Below, in pieces: positions 1-10,665 of a stretch of DNA of 64,000 nucleotides. This stretch comes from Juglans regia (Eukaryota; Streptophyta; Magnoliopsida; Fagales; Juglandaceae), in assembly GCF_001411555.2 (NCBI RefSeq), contig NC_049903.1:20379234-20443233 (forward strand). Reading direction: 5' to 3'. The number at the start of each line of letters is the position of its first letter. The stretch's first letter is position 1. The notes under the pieces are model-generated. The model made no database searches and was not told where the DNA came from. It was given only the letters and a program-made list of their open reading frames with translations. Both the position numbers and the translations under genes were made by a program.

Positions 1-687
1 CGTAACCCAAGACTCGGATTCCAATCCTTTTTAAGTGTGTTGACACAGATCTCACCATTGTTTGCAATGTTTGGATGGAAAATCTTAGTCAGGAAGTAAC
101 CTTCAACACAAAATAAGATGTGAATCACAGTTAAATCAAAGATGCATCCGTTAAAAAAGTTCATGTTTCCAAGTTAAAACTGTAACAAGTATCAACAAAC
201 CTTTGGGAGGAGAGTGTGGGAAGTCATGAGATAATAATAATTTCATGCGGAAAACACCATTTTCATATGGAGTCCCAGCTGCAAGTCAAGAAATGCTTAT
301 TCAGTTTGAAGCCTTCACAATGCCTCAAAAGAGTAAACTTATGAAGATAAAGCTACATGCCTGGGCCCTCAATATCACCATATATGGTTGAAAAATCATC
401 ATCGTTTACACCAACTTTGATACCCTCGGGGGGAGATTCATCAAGATTCTTCAATTCCTTTGCAAGTTGCTTGATAACATTTGGTGGAAGATTTTCATTA
501 GTCGCCTGAAAATATAAATAAATAAATAAATTGTAAGATGACTTTAACAATTCAAAAGTGACAATAGTAAAGGATGCCATGCTTCCATCATCACAATCCC
601 AAAGCCTTTTCTTATTTTGAAACGAATTATAAACAAACTTAAAAAAAGGATCTGTGCTTCGCAAAAAGGGAAGGGCTAGGTTACCAT
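1..687 (-). CDS. UBC22: Ubiquitin-conjugating enzyme E2, UBC22/UBE2S type (5' part, spliced, runs off left edge)
   Basis: An E2 enzyme takes ubiquitin from E1 onto its catalytic cysteine; plant UBC22 is the counterpart of animal UBE2S, associated with Lys11-linked chains. I rebuilt four coding exons on the minus strand: the ATG alone at 687-685, then 505-361, 278-201 and 100-1. Joined, they read in frame as [19 protein letters not shown], then [11 protein letters not shown], then the E2 core with HPN at residues about 84-86 and the catalytic cysteine in [11 protein letters not shown] at about residue 94. Introns are 506-684, 279-360 and 101-200; the second has a GC donor. The match to the plant UBC22 N-terminal half is clear; the C-terminal half lies outside the window. 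No stop or frameshift interrupts the exons. Confidence 0.93.
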
Positions 688-3458
688 ATTAATGGCTGAC
701 AACAACGAGACATCATTTTATATGTGCAAATTGCTCAGGACAAAACTCTAGACCCCTTGATCAAAACAGCCAAACAGTACATCAACAATATCATATCTCA
801 TTCTAGTTTCCTGGTTAAAGTGCATATATCATTATTTACCAAGGAATTCATTGAGTAAGCAGGACAAATAGTGAATTACTTGACTAATAATAAACAAATC
901 ACAATAAAAAGGCACAAAACTAAAAACTGGTCACAAAAAGAAAGAAAAAATCTACCATTGTCACAAAGAGAAAGGGAACCCTTATGCAGACTTTTCTTGC
1001 TGAGAACAAATCAATGCCCCAACCTAAACTTGCTTTTGTTCAGAGTGATAAAAAAATAGAGTGCCGCCAAAAGTTCCTGCAAAAGAAATCTCTGTGAACA
1101 AATAGGTATTGGCTCCACAAAGAGCATGCATCAAAGACAATTTAAGTTCATTAACACATCTCCACAGACAGATAACAAAAACTAGCAGATTGAATGAACA
1201 GCCAATGGTCTGATAATGAAAGAATGTAGCATTCAAGGGTCTTTAGACACGTTGAACACAACCACAACTATACTCATGCAAATTATAGACGATGTGAGTA
1301 ACACCAACAAAACATTTTTCATGGCATTTATATAGATTAATATACACATATATAGTGATTTGAATATTATATGTGAGCAGCATGATTAGTTAATTGGATA
1401 ATTCCTGTGTCAAATAACAATTACTAGAGTGAGTGGCTGGCACAATATTGTTACCCACAAATCCACAGGTGTATGCTTTTGGGTTAAACTGAGGTTACAT
1501 CATGTATGAAGCCTTAAGAAATGATTGCCAAAGGATTTAAATCTTAACCCTCACATTTCCAAGATCTCAACAAGTGGGGCCAAAGCTCAAAGGAGAGTCC
1601 GATTCAATAGGGAAAGTGAGAGACAACAATGTTGATTGTCGTCAATGGCACCCATTGTAGAGCAAGAACGACTCGCTTAAGGTTCTAATGATAGGAATGG
1701 ACTCTTAGAGATGGCACAAGACACTTGGATTGTTAAGAAATTGCTCCGTTCGAGGGGAAGGCTAACTATGTATAACTTCATCTGGTACGATTAGACTCGC
1801 ATGTGAAGGGGGAAGGTTCGTTTAACATCAAATAGTAGCGACAAAGGTGTGTGGTTGATATAACAGATTAAAGCCCAAATTCAAATGCTTCAAAGCTCTT
1901 ACAATGAAATTCCTAAGGTGTCAACTCTCACAAAAAAAATATATATATATTTACTAATTCATATTTCCTTGACATCCCAGAACTAGAGTGTTTCAAATGA
2001 ATATAACATTATCTAACATGAGACCCTTTCTGAAAAACCTCTACCATAATAAGACTAAGCGCCTAAAATTTCACTTGCCGAAAAGAAAGAAAAGGGGGAT
2101 TGAATAAAATTTATAACTCATAAAAACTGTCATCCCTGAGTTCTAAAACAACAAAATGACCCGCCTTTCAGTATCTGTGTCTAGCATATATTCTACACAA
2201 ACTAAAATAATTACAGAGTTTAAGTTGCTTTGCTATTACTCATTACTATAACAACATCATTACGGAAAGATAACCAGCAGAAGCACATTTAACAGGAAAG
2301 TCCAGATATGTTATTCAATGTCATATCCCAAAAGACAAACTTGTTAGCTGAGACATGGAATTCAAACCACTACTGAAGGTACTCCTCATTCGATGTAATA
2401 AATTTCCCCTTTCTTCAATAAAAAATGTGTTTCCAATAATAATAAAAAAAAAAAAAACTCAAGAACACAAAAGCTCCCCATTCTTTGTGTATCAGGCTCA
2501 CAGCAAGAAGCTCCTGCCTGCACTATCAAGATCTAAAAATAACCTACGAGTAAAAATCAAATCATGGGAACAAGTTTTTCTGATTATCAATCTTCCCGAT
2601 GATTAGGGACTCTGATTTTGTGCTGATAAAAGCATTTTTTATACAGTTTATCAGGGTATTGGTTTTGTCTCTTCCATTTCCACTTCTAGCTCATCCGAAA
2701 ACTAACATATATGGATGCGTGATCCTACCTTTCTCCTTCAATCACAAGCAATGACATATTGACAAAAAAATAAGCAATAAATAATATGCCATTTTGCAGA
2801 TAATAGATAACTCAAGCCAAAATAATCCAGACACAAGTGTACATGAAAAACTCAAAAGCACCTGAATTTCTCAAAAAAAAAAAAAAAAAACGTAGAGAAA
2901 AAGGAGAGACGCACAAAAGCACTCAATACAAAAATCTGCTGAAACGGAAAGTCCCACAGTGAAGAAGCCCAAAGACAGCATATTCTTCTAGTATCGAATC
3001 CCTAAAGGAGAATTATTAGAATAAATAGATCCTCAATTCATAGCACGTATAAACAGATTAACAAGAACCAAATAGCAAACTTTTACAACTCATCTGACTA
3101 GAAGTGAACAAAACCAACATAACGCATATTTCCTATGTTTACGCGAGAGCGAGCGAGAGAGAGAGTATTTCAAACTAAAACCCTTTAATACAAGTAACCT
3201 AGTTGACCATACAAACCAAGAAAAGAACCTTAAAAGACACATCCCCATATGTCAGATCAAAACCCTTCTGCTCTGGAAAAAGACGCAGGAATCACATTCC
3301 CATTTCACCAAGTGCGAAATCACACACTAATAGAACAAGAAAAGGATATCATCCAATAAAAGCGAAGAATCAATCAACTCAGAGACGGGCACACAAGATT
3401 TCAACTTCACCCAATCACATTCAAAAAAATAGGAAATCAAAGAGAGTACAAATATTAC
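688..3458 (-). other. Probable long 5'-UTR intron of the UBC22 gene
   Basis: No other gene is visible in this 2.8 kb. Read on the minus strand, a leader-like segment ends near 3459 with a plausible donor (TTTTG then GTAATA), and a pyrimidine-rich stretch ending TTGTCAG about 10 bases before the ATG at 687 could be the acceptor. The interval is AT-rich with A-runs (about 2445, 2875) and no coding signal. A leader intron of this size is an inference; transcript evidence would settle it. Confidence 0.45.
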
Positions 3459-3640
3459 CAAAACCCTAAATGAGAATCCACCCAATCCGGTTCTTCTCTC
3501 CCAGAGCCCAACCACAGTGCGCAAGAGAGAGAGAGAGAGAGAGAGAGAGAGCGTGTCTCCTTTGAATGATTGAACTGTTGATTTTAGAGGTGGAGGCCAA
3601 GGCACAGGGAAAGAAGCAGCGTTTTTCAAGAGAATTATTG
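3459..3640 (-). promoter_or_regulatory. Putative first exon/5' leader of the UBC22 gene with a CT tract
   Basis: On the minus strand this segment carries a (CT)n tract (GA repeat at about 3523-3551 on the plus strand), common in plant 5' leaders and core promoters. It is followed by a unique stretch and a GTAATA donor-like site near 3458. It lies at the right distance to be the non-coding first exon of the UBC22 gene. AT-rich DNA beyond 3640 would hold the core promoter, but I see no convincing single TATA box. Confidence 0.4.
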
Positions 3641-4225
3641 TTTATTTAATGAAAACAAAACAAAGCAAAGCAGATTAAATAATTTTGATTTGTTTTTTTT
3701 AATAATTTTGATTTTTGAAATGACGTGTCAGCAATCTAAATCTTATAGACGTTGGATTCCTTATGTCTACTCCAAACTCACGAGCTTATTATTGTACGTG
3801 TTTTACACTCCCCATTCAAATTTGGAAGAGCCAGAAAACGTGTCTCCCATTTCCCTAATGGATGCGCGTTGGATTTGTATTTTAAAATAAACAAATAAAC
3901 AAATATATTTATATACACACACGTACACACAAGCTTACGCTACGATGAGCAGAATTTTTATTAAGAGCATTTTTAATTTATATTAAAATTAATTTATATT
4001 AAAATTTTTATTACAAAATAAATTTTATTGCACAAACATCTTTCGAGTAACCAAACAAACTAACAAAGTAAATGAAAAATGGAAAAACTCAAACATATTT
4101 TTGCAAAGAAATAAATGATCATTAGTATCAAAATTGACAACCACCACCACCCATGCTGTAGCCCATGCCACTATGCTCATGTTCCATAGGTATAAGATCT
4201 TTCCGCTTTGGGAAGTGCTATAATT
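3641..4225. other. Intergenic, AT-rich
   Basis: Nothing coding is supportable. The stretch holds short A/T runs, a CA-rich microsatellite-like patch near 3915 and a small direct repeat around 3970-4005. Confidence 0.5.
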
Positions 4226-4474
4226 GCTGGTTAAGTTGCGTTTAGATATTAAGATGAGTTAAATTGAGTTTTGAATAATAGTATTTTATGAATTTCATTA
4301 AGATATATTTAAATTTTTTAGATTAATATGAGTTTATCCTTTTAAATTAAAATGTATGAAGTAGATTGAGACGAACTTAACTTTTTTATGAAAAATTGAA
4401 GAAATAGTAAATTTCTTAATAATTAGTTTGAAATGAATTGAATTTAGTTCAACAACCAAATACAATCTTAAATA
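4226..4474. repeat. AT-rich MITE-like repeat, family A copy 1
   Basis: Begins with TTGCGTTTAGATATTAAGAT and ends with CCAAATACAATCTTA. It shares blocks (AATAGTATTTTATG, AGATATATTTAAAT, AATAATTAGTTT) with the copy at 6000-6236. Ends are imperfect inverted repeats of the GCGTTT type common in plant MITEs. It is non-coding. Confidence 0.55.
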
Positions 4475-5093
4475 GTAAAACTCGCCTAATATTATTGACA
4501 CGATAAATATTGATATGTTTATCATATCTCAATCTGACACTTCATAATCTTACTAGTAAATAAAAGTTTTCTTAGCCAATGAAATCTCGATAGAATTCGA
4601 CTTGATTACAAATTTTTACCCACAAGTTACAACTCACAAGAACTAATTGATCACATTCAAAGATCATCATAAAAATTTTTCGAGAATGTTAAGAGTAGCT
4701 TATCTTTTGGTTGTCCATGAATTTAGTAGATTTGGCTTCAATTTTCCATCTAAAGTTTTCTCTTCGTTGCAAATTCCATTAGTAAATTTGATGAAAGTGG
4801 GAGGAAATGGTTTGAATAGAAGCATCGAATACAATATGTGCTTTTATTAGTAAAACTTTCCAAATTGAGTAGGCATGATGATGATCATTGCTGAATGCTG
4901 AGGGAAAAAAATGGCATGATGATTAAATATAACCAAAAGGACAGAAGGCATCTTATACTATTGCCTATTGGTTTTGCATTGACTTGAGCACCAACCCAAT
5001 GATATTCTTGTCTCATAATCTATAATGGGAAAGTGACTGGTTAACATTAATATATATATATATATATATATATTATTTTGAAAAATATTTTAG
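4475..5093. other. Intergenic, nothing supportable except a TA microsatellite
   Basis: AT-rich and without a coding region. A (TA)n tract lies at about 5050-5072 directly before the next MITE-like repeat. Confidence 0.5.
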
Positions 5094-5405
5094 GTCTTTA
5101 TATGTTGAGTTGGATTGAATTATTTATGAATAGTAATGGATTGAGATGATGTAGTGAGTTTTGTAGGGTCCACCTAAGATAAATTTAGATATATTTAGAT
5201 ATTAAGATGATTTTAGATGATTTTATAGGAAGTTGAAAAAGATTATGATCAGTCTCGCGTGTAAGGAAATGTTAAGTTGAAAAATGTTAGGGTACCATAT
5301 GTAAAAATGTTTTAAGTTGAGCTGAGTTTAATGATTTGAGGATTCGGTGTTTAGATATTAAACCCAACTTAAAATTAGATTGAACTTATATTCCAAACGG
5401 AACCT
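5094..5405. repeat. AT-rich MITE-like repeat, family A copy 2 (diverged)
   Basis: Contains the family blocks GAATAGTAATGGATTGAGAT and GTTTAGATATTAAACCCAAC and ends in TTCCAAACGGAACCTTA, the inverted form of the CGTTTGG-type terminus. Internally rearranged relative to the other copies. It is non-coding. Confidence 0.5.
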
Positions 5406-5999
5406 TAGTCAAAAAAAAAAAAAAATACGAAAAAAAAATTATAAAAACAATTTAATCAAGATTAGTATATATAAGACTGGAGTTCGTTATACGAGATAAG
5501 TTTCAAGTAACGAAAAACCGTGCAAATATACTTAATTAGAAGATTTTCGATATACACACAATTTCTTGTTTATATAAAGGAAAAATGTTTTGTATAATTG
5601 AGAAACAGATCTCAATACATTTGATACTTACAAAACTCACATGAATTCTTGGTTCAATTTTGCTTGTACATATGTTTCCAACGTATAGTTTTATACAGTG
5701 AGATCAACAAAATAAATACAGACAAAGTTCGTGAATTATATTTGAGACATAAGCATTAGATCTTAGTATAACTGACAAGATGAAGTTCTCTCCCTTATAT
5801 GTTTGATTGAAAATTATGTGATAGTACATCTATTCCTTTATTTAGATGCATTACTCTCTCTTTGCACATGAACAAATTTCTCTACCTAATTAAAACGAAA
5901 AATTCATGGATTAACTTTAATTATAAATAACAATTTTTTCATAAAAGGGGTTTAAAAATTTTTGTCCCAATGAATTACTGCAAAAATGGAGTTTAAGGT
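5406..5999. other. Intergenic, nothing recognised
   Basis: AT-rich sequence with an A-run near 5410-5440. No ORF, RNA gene or repeat structure that I can support. Confidence 0.5.
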
Positions 6000-6236
6000 T
6001 GCGTTTAGATGTTAAGATGATCTCAAATGATCGGAGTTGATATATGAATAATAGTATTTTATGGGTCACATTAAAATATATTTAAATGTAAATAGGTTGA
6101 TATATGTGTTTAAATGTATGAAATGGGTTGAAATGGATTTAGTTTTTTTTTATAGAAAGTTGAAAAAATAGTAAGCCTAATCAATAATTAGTTTAAAATA
6201 AGTTAGAATGTGTTTGTGTTCCAAACATAGTCTTAT
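6000..6236. repeat. AT-rich MITE-like repeat, family A copy 3
   Basis: Starts GCGTTTAGATGTTAAGATGA and ends TTCCAAACATAGTCTTA. Colinear with 4226-4474 over the TAGTATTTTATG, ATATATTTAAATG and AATAATTAGTTT blocks. It is non-coding. Confidence 0.55.
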
Positions 6237-6986
6237 GATTGTACATTTGTTTTGCATAAAACTTACATGTCTTAGATTTATACAATCTATGAACTTATTT
6301 TTAAGTATTAATGAACTCATAAGTAATCTTTTTTATTCTTTACGTGCATATTTATTTTTGAAAAATTCTATACACTATATTATTATTTTTTTTATTTTAT
6401 TATATAAAATATGATATATTTATTAGATATTTTGTACCATATTTTATATAATTGCATGAAAGTAAACGTAAATGTATTGCATATCGTTACTTTTTACAAA
6501 AAAATAAAAAAAAATAAAGAAATATTAATGAAGCAGAATATTGTGAAAGAGGTCGGTGGTAGTTGAGGTCCGTGACTTGTCGGGCGTAGAGACAAAGTAC
6601 ACCATTTTTGAATTTGCTGCCGACGAATTGCTAGGCTGTTGACTGTTGGAGGGTCCTCTTCCTAACTAGCCGTTAGCCACCGGCTCCAAAGTACGCGTTT
6701 GAGGGTTTTGTATTGAGAAAAGTTTGAAGTCGGAATTAGTGTAAATTTTAGAATTACACCAACCAATAAAAAAGGTACACGTAATTTATGATGGATGCGC
6801 ACTCAGAGCATTCTTTTTCTCAATTCTCTAGAAACCTCCAGTCTTGTATCTCTCTCTCTCTCGCGCTCTCTTTCTATTCAAACTGATCCATTTTACAATA
6901 TTTCTCCAGAAGAAATCCTTTCAATCTTAGTATTAAAAAGCCCTTTCTCCAAATGAGGTCGCGAGTTCAACGAAAACAGTAGTATT
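6237..6986. other. Intergenic; leader-like CT tract near its right end
   Basis: No coding region. The right part (about 6810-6925) has a CT tract and the block CCAGAAGAAATCCTTTCAAT, which recurs in altered order at 7815-7890 on the other side of the retrocopy. Read without the retrocopy, the two lie about 110 bases apart. Confidence 0.45.
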
Positions 6987-7819
6987 TCTCATTCTCAAGG
7001 ATAGATATCTGGCAGCACAAACCGTCTGTTAAACTAAGAGATTTTTCGACAAAGTGAGCAAGAAAATGAACGGAGCGGGTAAGAAAGTCGTCCATGTCGC
7101 ACTAAAGGCGTCAAGGGCCATAGACTGGGATTGGATGGCGAAGCTTCTGGTCACCGATAAGGCTCGCAAAGAGTTTGCCACTCTTTGCCGCGCATTTGAC
7201 GAGGTCAACTCCACCCTCCAGACCAAATTCAGTCAGGAATCTGAGCCCATAGATTGGGAGTACTATAGAAAAGGAATTGGGTCTTGCATGGTGGATATGT
7301 ACAAAGAGGCTTACGACAACATAGAGATCCCCAAGTATGTAGACACAATAACTCCTCAGTACAAGCCTAAATTCGATGCATTGTTGGGGGACTTGAAAGA
7401 AGTAGAAGAGAAATCCTTGAAGGAGTCTGAGCGTATGGAAAATGAAGTTATTGAAGTACAAGAGATGAAGAAAAAGATAAGCACCATGACTACAAATGAA
7501 TACTTTGAGAAGCATCCTGCGATGATGAAATCTGTAATGATTACTGGGGTTATTGATTCTTCCACCAACTTGTTTCAGTTCAGCATAATTTCTCATCAAA
7601 ATTCTCTCATCTCATGTTTGTTGAGTAATAAATATAACCGTCTTTCATACCATGTAACCTAGTTGCATGTGGTTTGAGGATTTAAGCTTGGGCAAAACCA
7701 TGTCAAAAATAGGGTGTTCTTTGTATGGTGACAGAGATCTTCGTTTTTATTCGTATAAAAGGTGGATTTGAACCTGCAAGGTGATTAAAGGATAAAAAAA
7801 AAAAAAAAATCTCATTCTC
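6987..7819 (+). mobile_element. Processed retrocopy of ATP synthase subunit d mRNA, with target-site duplication
   Basis: The segment from about 6997 to 7809 looks like a reverse-transcribed mRNA: a 5' leader, an uninterrupted coding region, a 3' UTR and a run of 16 A residues at 7794-7809. It is bounded by a perfect 10-base direct repeat TCTCATTCTC at 6987-6996 and 7810-7819. An A tail plus a 7-20 base target duplication is the signature of LINE-driven retroposition. The parent gene is not in the window. Confidence 0.85.
7066..7662 (+). pseudogene. ATPQ: Mitochondrial F1Fo ATP synthase subunit d retrocopy, frameshifted near its C-terminus
   Basis: Subunit d belongs to the peripheral stalk of mitochondrial ATP synthase. 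The reading frame from the ATG at 7066 begins MNGAGKKVVHVALKASR and contains the family blocks AFDEVNSTLQTKFSQE, EPIDWEYYRKGIG and EAYDNIEIPKYVD without introns. After EYFEKHP (residues about 145-151) roughly 16 bases are missing. The normal end of the protein is then found in another frame at 7521-7556 (DDEICNDYWGY and stop), while the original frame runs on into 3' UTR to 7662 with an unrelated tail. A GTG 12 bases upstream is not needed as a start; the ATG matches the family N-terminus. Identity is strong; whether it is expressed is unknown. Confidence 0.9.
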
Positions 7820-8186
7820 CAGAAGAATCCCTTTCAGTCTTGGTCTTCCTCCCTCTCTAGCACTCTCTCTCTCTATCCAAACAGATCCAGCTCGGTACTT
7901 ATTTGTTGAGTGTACTTTTTTCCATTTGCGAAGTTGGATTCGCATGTTTATGAAGGTTATTGTCTGGGTACGAAGGTTATTGTCTAGGTATAAAGGTTAT
8001 TCTAATTCATTATTTGGGTGGGGTCATGGTTGAATGAAATTAATTCCAATTTAATTTGGAATAAGGGTGGGGTCGTGGTTGAGGTGAGCGAGAATACCTT
8101 ACTTTGGCCTGAGGTGAGTGAGAGTGACACTGCCAGAGAGGGAAGGCTGAGAATCAGGGTCCAGTTTATCATCAGATGCTTCGAAG

Positions 8187-8217
<31 letters not shown>

Positions 8218-8397
8218 GTGAAAAGTGAAAATACTGAAGAGGGGAAAAAGGCATCGGTCCTACCAAAAGTTCTACGAATATACTACAATCAATTCTATTC
8301 CACTTTTAAAAGAACTCTTATGTGTTACCTTGTAATTGGATGGTGTAAAAGGTGTAAATACACCAAGTCTTGCTGCCATCCACTCCCTTTTGTATTA
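7820..8397. other. Intergenic with short repeats
   Basis: Holds the second copy of the leader-like block (7815-7890), a 20-base tandem repeat of the GAAGGTTATTGTCTGGGTAC type at about 7951-8001, a small palindrome near 8044-8064 and a (GA)n tract at about 8187-8213. Open frames here follow from the GA tract and are not convincing genes. Confidence 0.45.
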
Positions 8398-8490
8398 GAG
8401 AAATTCTATAGTTTAGCAATTGTAGCTAATCTCACACCCCACACCTGACGTTGTGGTTTTATTTTATTTTTTATTTTTTTTCTTCCCTAC

Positions 8491-8973
8491 GGTCAAAATC
8501 TCAGCCTCCATTGTCTTGACTTTCTTATTGCTCTCTTTTCTCTCATCCTCCATCCTCGTCTTTAACCCTTCCAGTTCCATTCTCAACGTCTGGTTCTCAA
8601 TCTCCAAGCACATGATTCTGTTGGAGGCTCTTTGGAGCTTTGCATCCTTGGCAAATATCTTGTTCTTAAGGACAGGGACAATGACGACGGACTCCTTCAA
8701 AAGCTTGTACTCGATGAGCTCGATCTTCAAGCGTGACTCTTTCTCACGGAGCTCCGTGACTAGACGAAGCAGCTCCGTGCAATCAGGTGAGCGAGGCTGG
8801 ACCTGAGCTGACAGGTGTGGGAAGTAAACCCCAAAGGACCTGGAGAACATCGTTTTCTAGGGAGCCTTAGCCGAGCTCAATGATGGCAATGGTAGTTTCG
8901 GGGGTGTCTCCTGCTTCGAGCAGGACAGAGACGTCTGCAGCCCCATGGCCAGTTTCACATTCCCTGCCACCAT
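8491..8973 (-). pseudogene. CHUP1-like/IPGA1-like coiled-coil protein, N-terminal exon fragment
   Basis: Read on the minus strand from the ATG at 8973, the frame starts MVAGNVKLAMGLQ, continues through a Ser/Pro-rich segment, meets a TAG at codon 39 (8859-8857), then resumes as MFSRSFGVYFPHLSAQVQPR. A heptad-rich coiled coil follows (LLRLVTELREKESRLKIE, then VPVLKNKI and MCLEIENQTLRMELEGL). This order is that of plant CHUP1-like proteins, which link organelles or microtubules to actin. The fragment stops at the inner edge of the element's left inverted repeat, and no later exons (proline-rich and C-terminal domains) are present. It is a captured, broken 5' exon. Family assignment is from memory of conserved motifs. 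Confidence 0.75.
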
Positions 8974-8982
8974 TGCAACTCA

Positions 8983-9040
8983 CTCACTCTCTAACTACTC
9001 ACTCACTCTCTAACTACTCACTCACTCTATATCTCCAAAA
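8983..9040 (+). repeat. Short minisatellite (CTCACTCTCTAACTACTCA unit)
   Basis: About three tandem copies of a roughly 19-base unit lie immediately upstream (on the minus strand) of the CHUP1-like start codon, so they sit in its captured 5' leader. Confidence 0.6.
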
Positions 9041-9327
9041 GAATATAGATGAAGTGAAACCACAAGGTTATAGTTTTTCCCCAAAGGTTTTTCTTGGGGC
9101 TCTGCATTTTTTTCCAAGTCCTCTAGTTTTCAATCCACTGGGATAGAGTGAAGCCTACAAAGACATCATTGTCTAAGGGAGAGAGGATAGAGTTTGAACT
9201 TGAAGTTTCCAATTGATGAGAAAATAATCGAAGTGAGTAAAGATAGAGAAGGTTGAAAGTGTACGCGCAGTGAGGTTGGAGGCTTCGAGGAGAGGAGTTG
9301 GGGGTAGGTGTAGGACTGGTTCAATTT

Positions 9328-9829
9328 TAGTGAATCTGGTCTGCCACATGGGGTGTGGGGTGTGCATCCAACAACCAGTTGATACCAAGATTTTTCCTTT
9401 GTATTATATTCATATCTCATTTCATATCATAGATGTTTCTTCTTTTTCGTTTTTTAGTTGATTTGTTTATGTAATTTTTTCATTGAACATAGTTTGATAT
9501 GCGTAAATAAGAGCATTTCCAATTACTTCTTCATCATATTCTTTAAAATACATCACCAAAATCTACTTTTTCTATTTTACATATTGAATTTTACAATATA
9601 CCATATATCAGCTTATCTATTTTTTCTTTATATCATTTAAATATTATATTTTTTAATATTTTTTATTTATTTCAAATATTTTCTCTAACTATCAATAATA
9701 TCCTCATATTTTTTTATATTTGCAATATCTCTCTATATACAATGTCATATAATAGGAAAATTCATCTCATCAACCAGCTTTTCTATTTTACACTCCACAC
9801 CTTATGTGTCATCAGACCGGGTTCACTTA
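9328..9829. mobile_element. MITE nested between the two captured exons
   Basis: The left end TAGTGAATCTGGTCTGCCAC and the reverse complement of the right end (TAAGTGAACCCGGTCTGATG) are inverted repeats that continue into GGTGTGGGGTGTG / GGTGTGGAGTGT. The interior is AT-rich and non-coding. Its position between the two gene fragments suggests a later insertion into the larger element. Confidence 0.55.
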
Positions 9830-10107
9830 CAAAAAACAAAAAACAAATTACCGAATCCCTTCTCCCTCGTGAACACTCATTTCCTCCCCTCTTCATGCAG
9901 GATCTTCTCCTTGTGCCAAGCCCCTTTGTGCACAGAAAGTAAGAAAGAAATTAGAACACTCCATCAGAGACCTGATTCTTGAACCTCATTAGAGACCTGC
10001 ATGTTCCTCCATCAAAGACTTGTACATTTGCTTTTGTGCTAGCTCATTTTTTGTTTCTTTTGCCCTGGCCTGTGAGTGTTGTGAAGCTCTTTCTGGAAGC
10101 TTCAACA

Positions 10108-10186
10108 ATGGCAGCAGACATTACCCACCCTCCCATGGAACAACTCCAAGACCTTGAATATTGCATAGACTTCAACCCTCCTTGGG
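10108..10186 (+). pseudogene. Nucleobase-ascorbate transporter (NAT) first coding exon, isolated fragment
   Basis: From the ATG at 10108 the frame reads MAADITHPPMEQLQDLEYC, then IDFNPPWG, and ends at a GTACTC donor at 10187. The MEQLQDLEYCID and NPPW motifs are those at the N-terminus of plant NAT/NCS2 permeases, just before the first membrane helix. The following sequence is CT-rich intron-like DNA, and no later exon with membrane segments occurs before the element ends at 10640. It is a captured first exon with part of its leader, not a functional transporter gene. Confidence 0.75.
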
Positions 10187-10665
10187 GTACTCTCTCTCTC
10201 TCTTTCTGTTCATATACATGTATATGTTTTATATGAAGGCACCATGAGAGTGAAGTGGGCTTCTGGCTCTTCATGCATTAGCAAACTAGTTTCAATGCCT
10301 CTCTCTCCTCTGTTTTTTCCTCCATTAAAGATTTTTGAATATGCTATGGAAGATATATGGGCATGTGGGTGTCGAAGCAGTGCAATGTAGCTTTACTATT
10401 GGGTGACAGTGTTGTGATAAATGAAAATTTGACGAATCACATTAATATTGGAAATTATGCAGACTAACCCGGTGAGGGAGGAACACGACGGCGAGGAGGG
10501 GGTCTTTGCGCCTAAAAATTCGAATGAAAGCTCAAAACGAGCATTTTTGTAAGGGGAAGAGAAAAAAATAAAAATAAAATAAAATTCCACATCAGGTGTG
10601 AGGTGTGGGAGTGTACAGTTGCTGACCTGTAGCAAATCTCCATATAATAATGTTCTATTTAAATT

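Larger units (their letters stand above)
8398..10640. mobile_element. TIR element carrying two host first-exon fragments (Pack-type)
   Basis: Terminal inverted repeats of about 90 bases match between 8398-8489 and the reverse complement of 10550-10640. Both begin GAGA..T.CTA.AG.T.AGCAA, continue through a CCCACACC..CACACCTGA block and a T-rich tract, and end in CTTCCC. Inside lie a CHUP1-like exon (minus, 8491-8973), a nested MITE (9328-9829) and a nucleobase-ascorbate transporter exon (plus, 10108-10186). No transposase is present, so it is non-autonomous. I could not find a convincing target-site duplication. Arms and cargo are visible; the Mutator-like assignment is inference. Confidence 0.65.

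Noticed and set aside
3327..3629. Open frame of 100 codons on the minus strand over the UBC22 leader
   Set aside because: Its sequence is a translated CT repeat and leader; no homology and poor codon content.
8176..8448. Open frame beginning in a GA microsatellite
   Set aside because: The first part is Arg/Glu repeats from (GA)n and the rest shows no family features.
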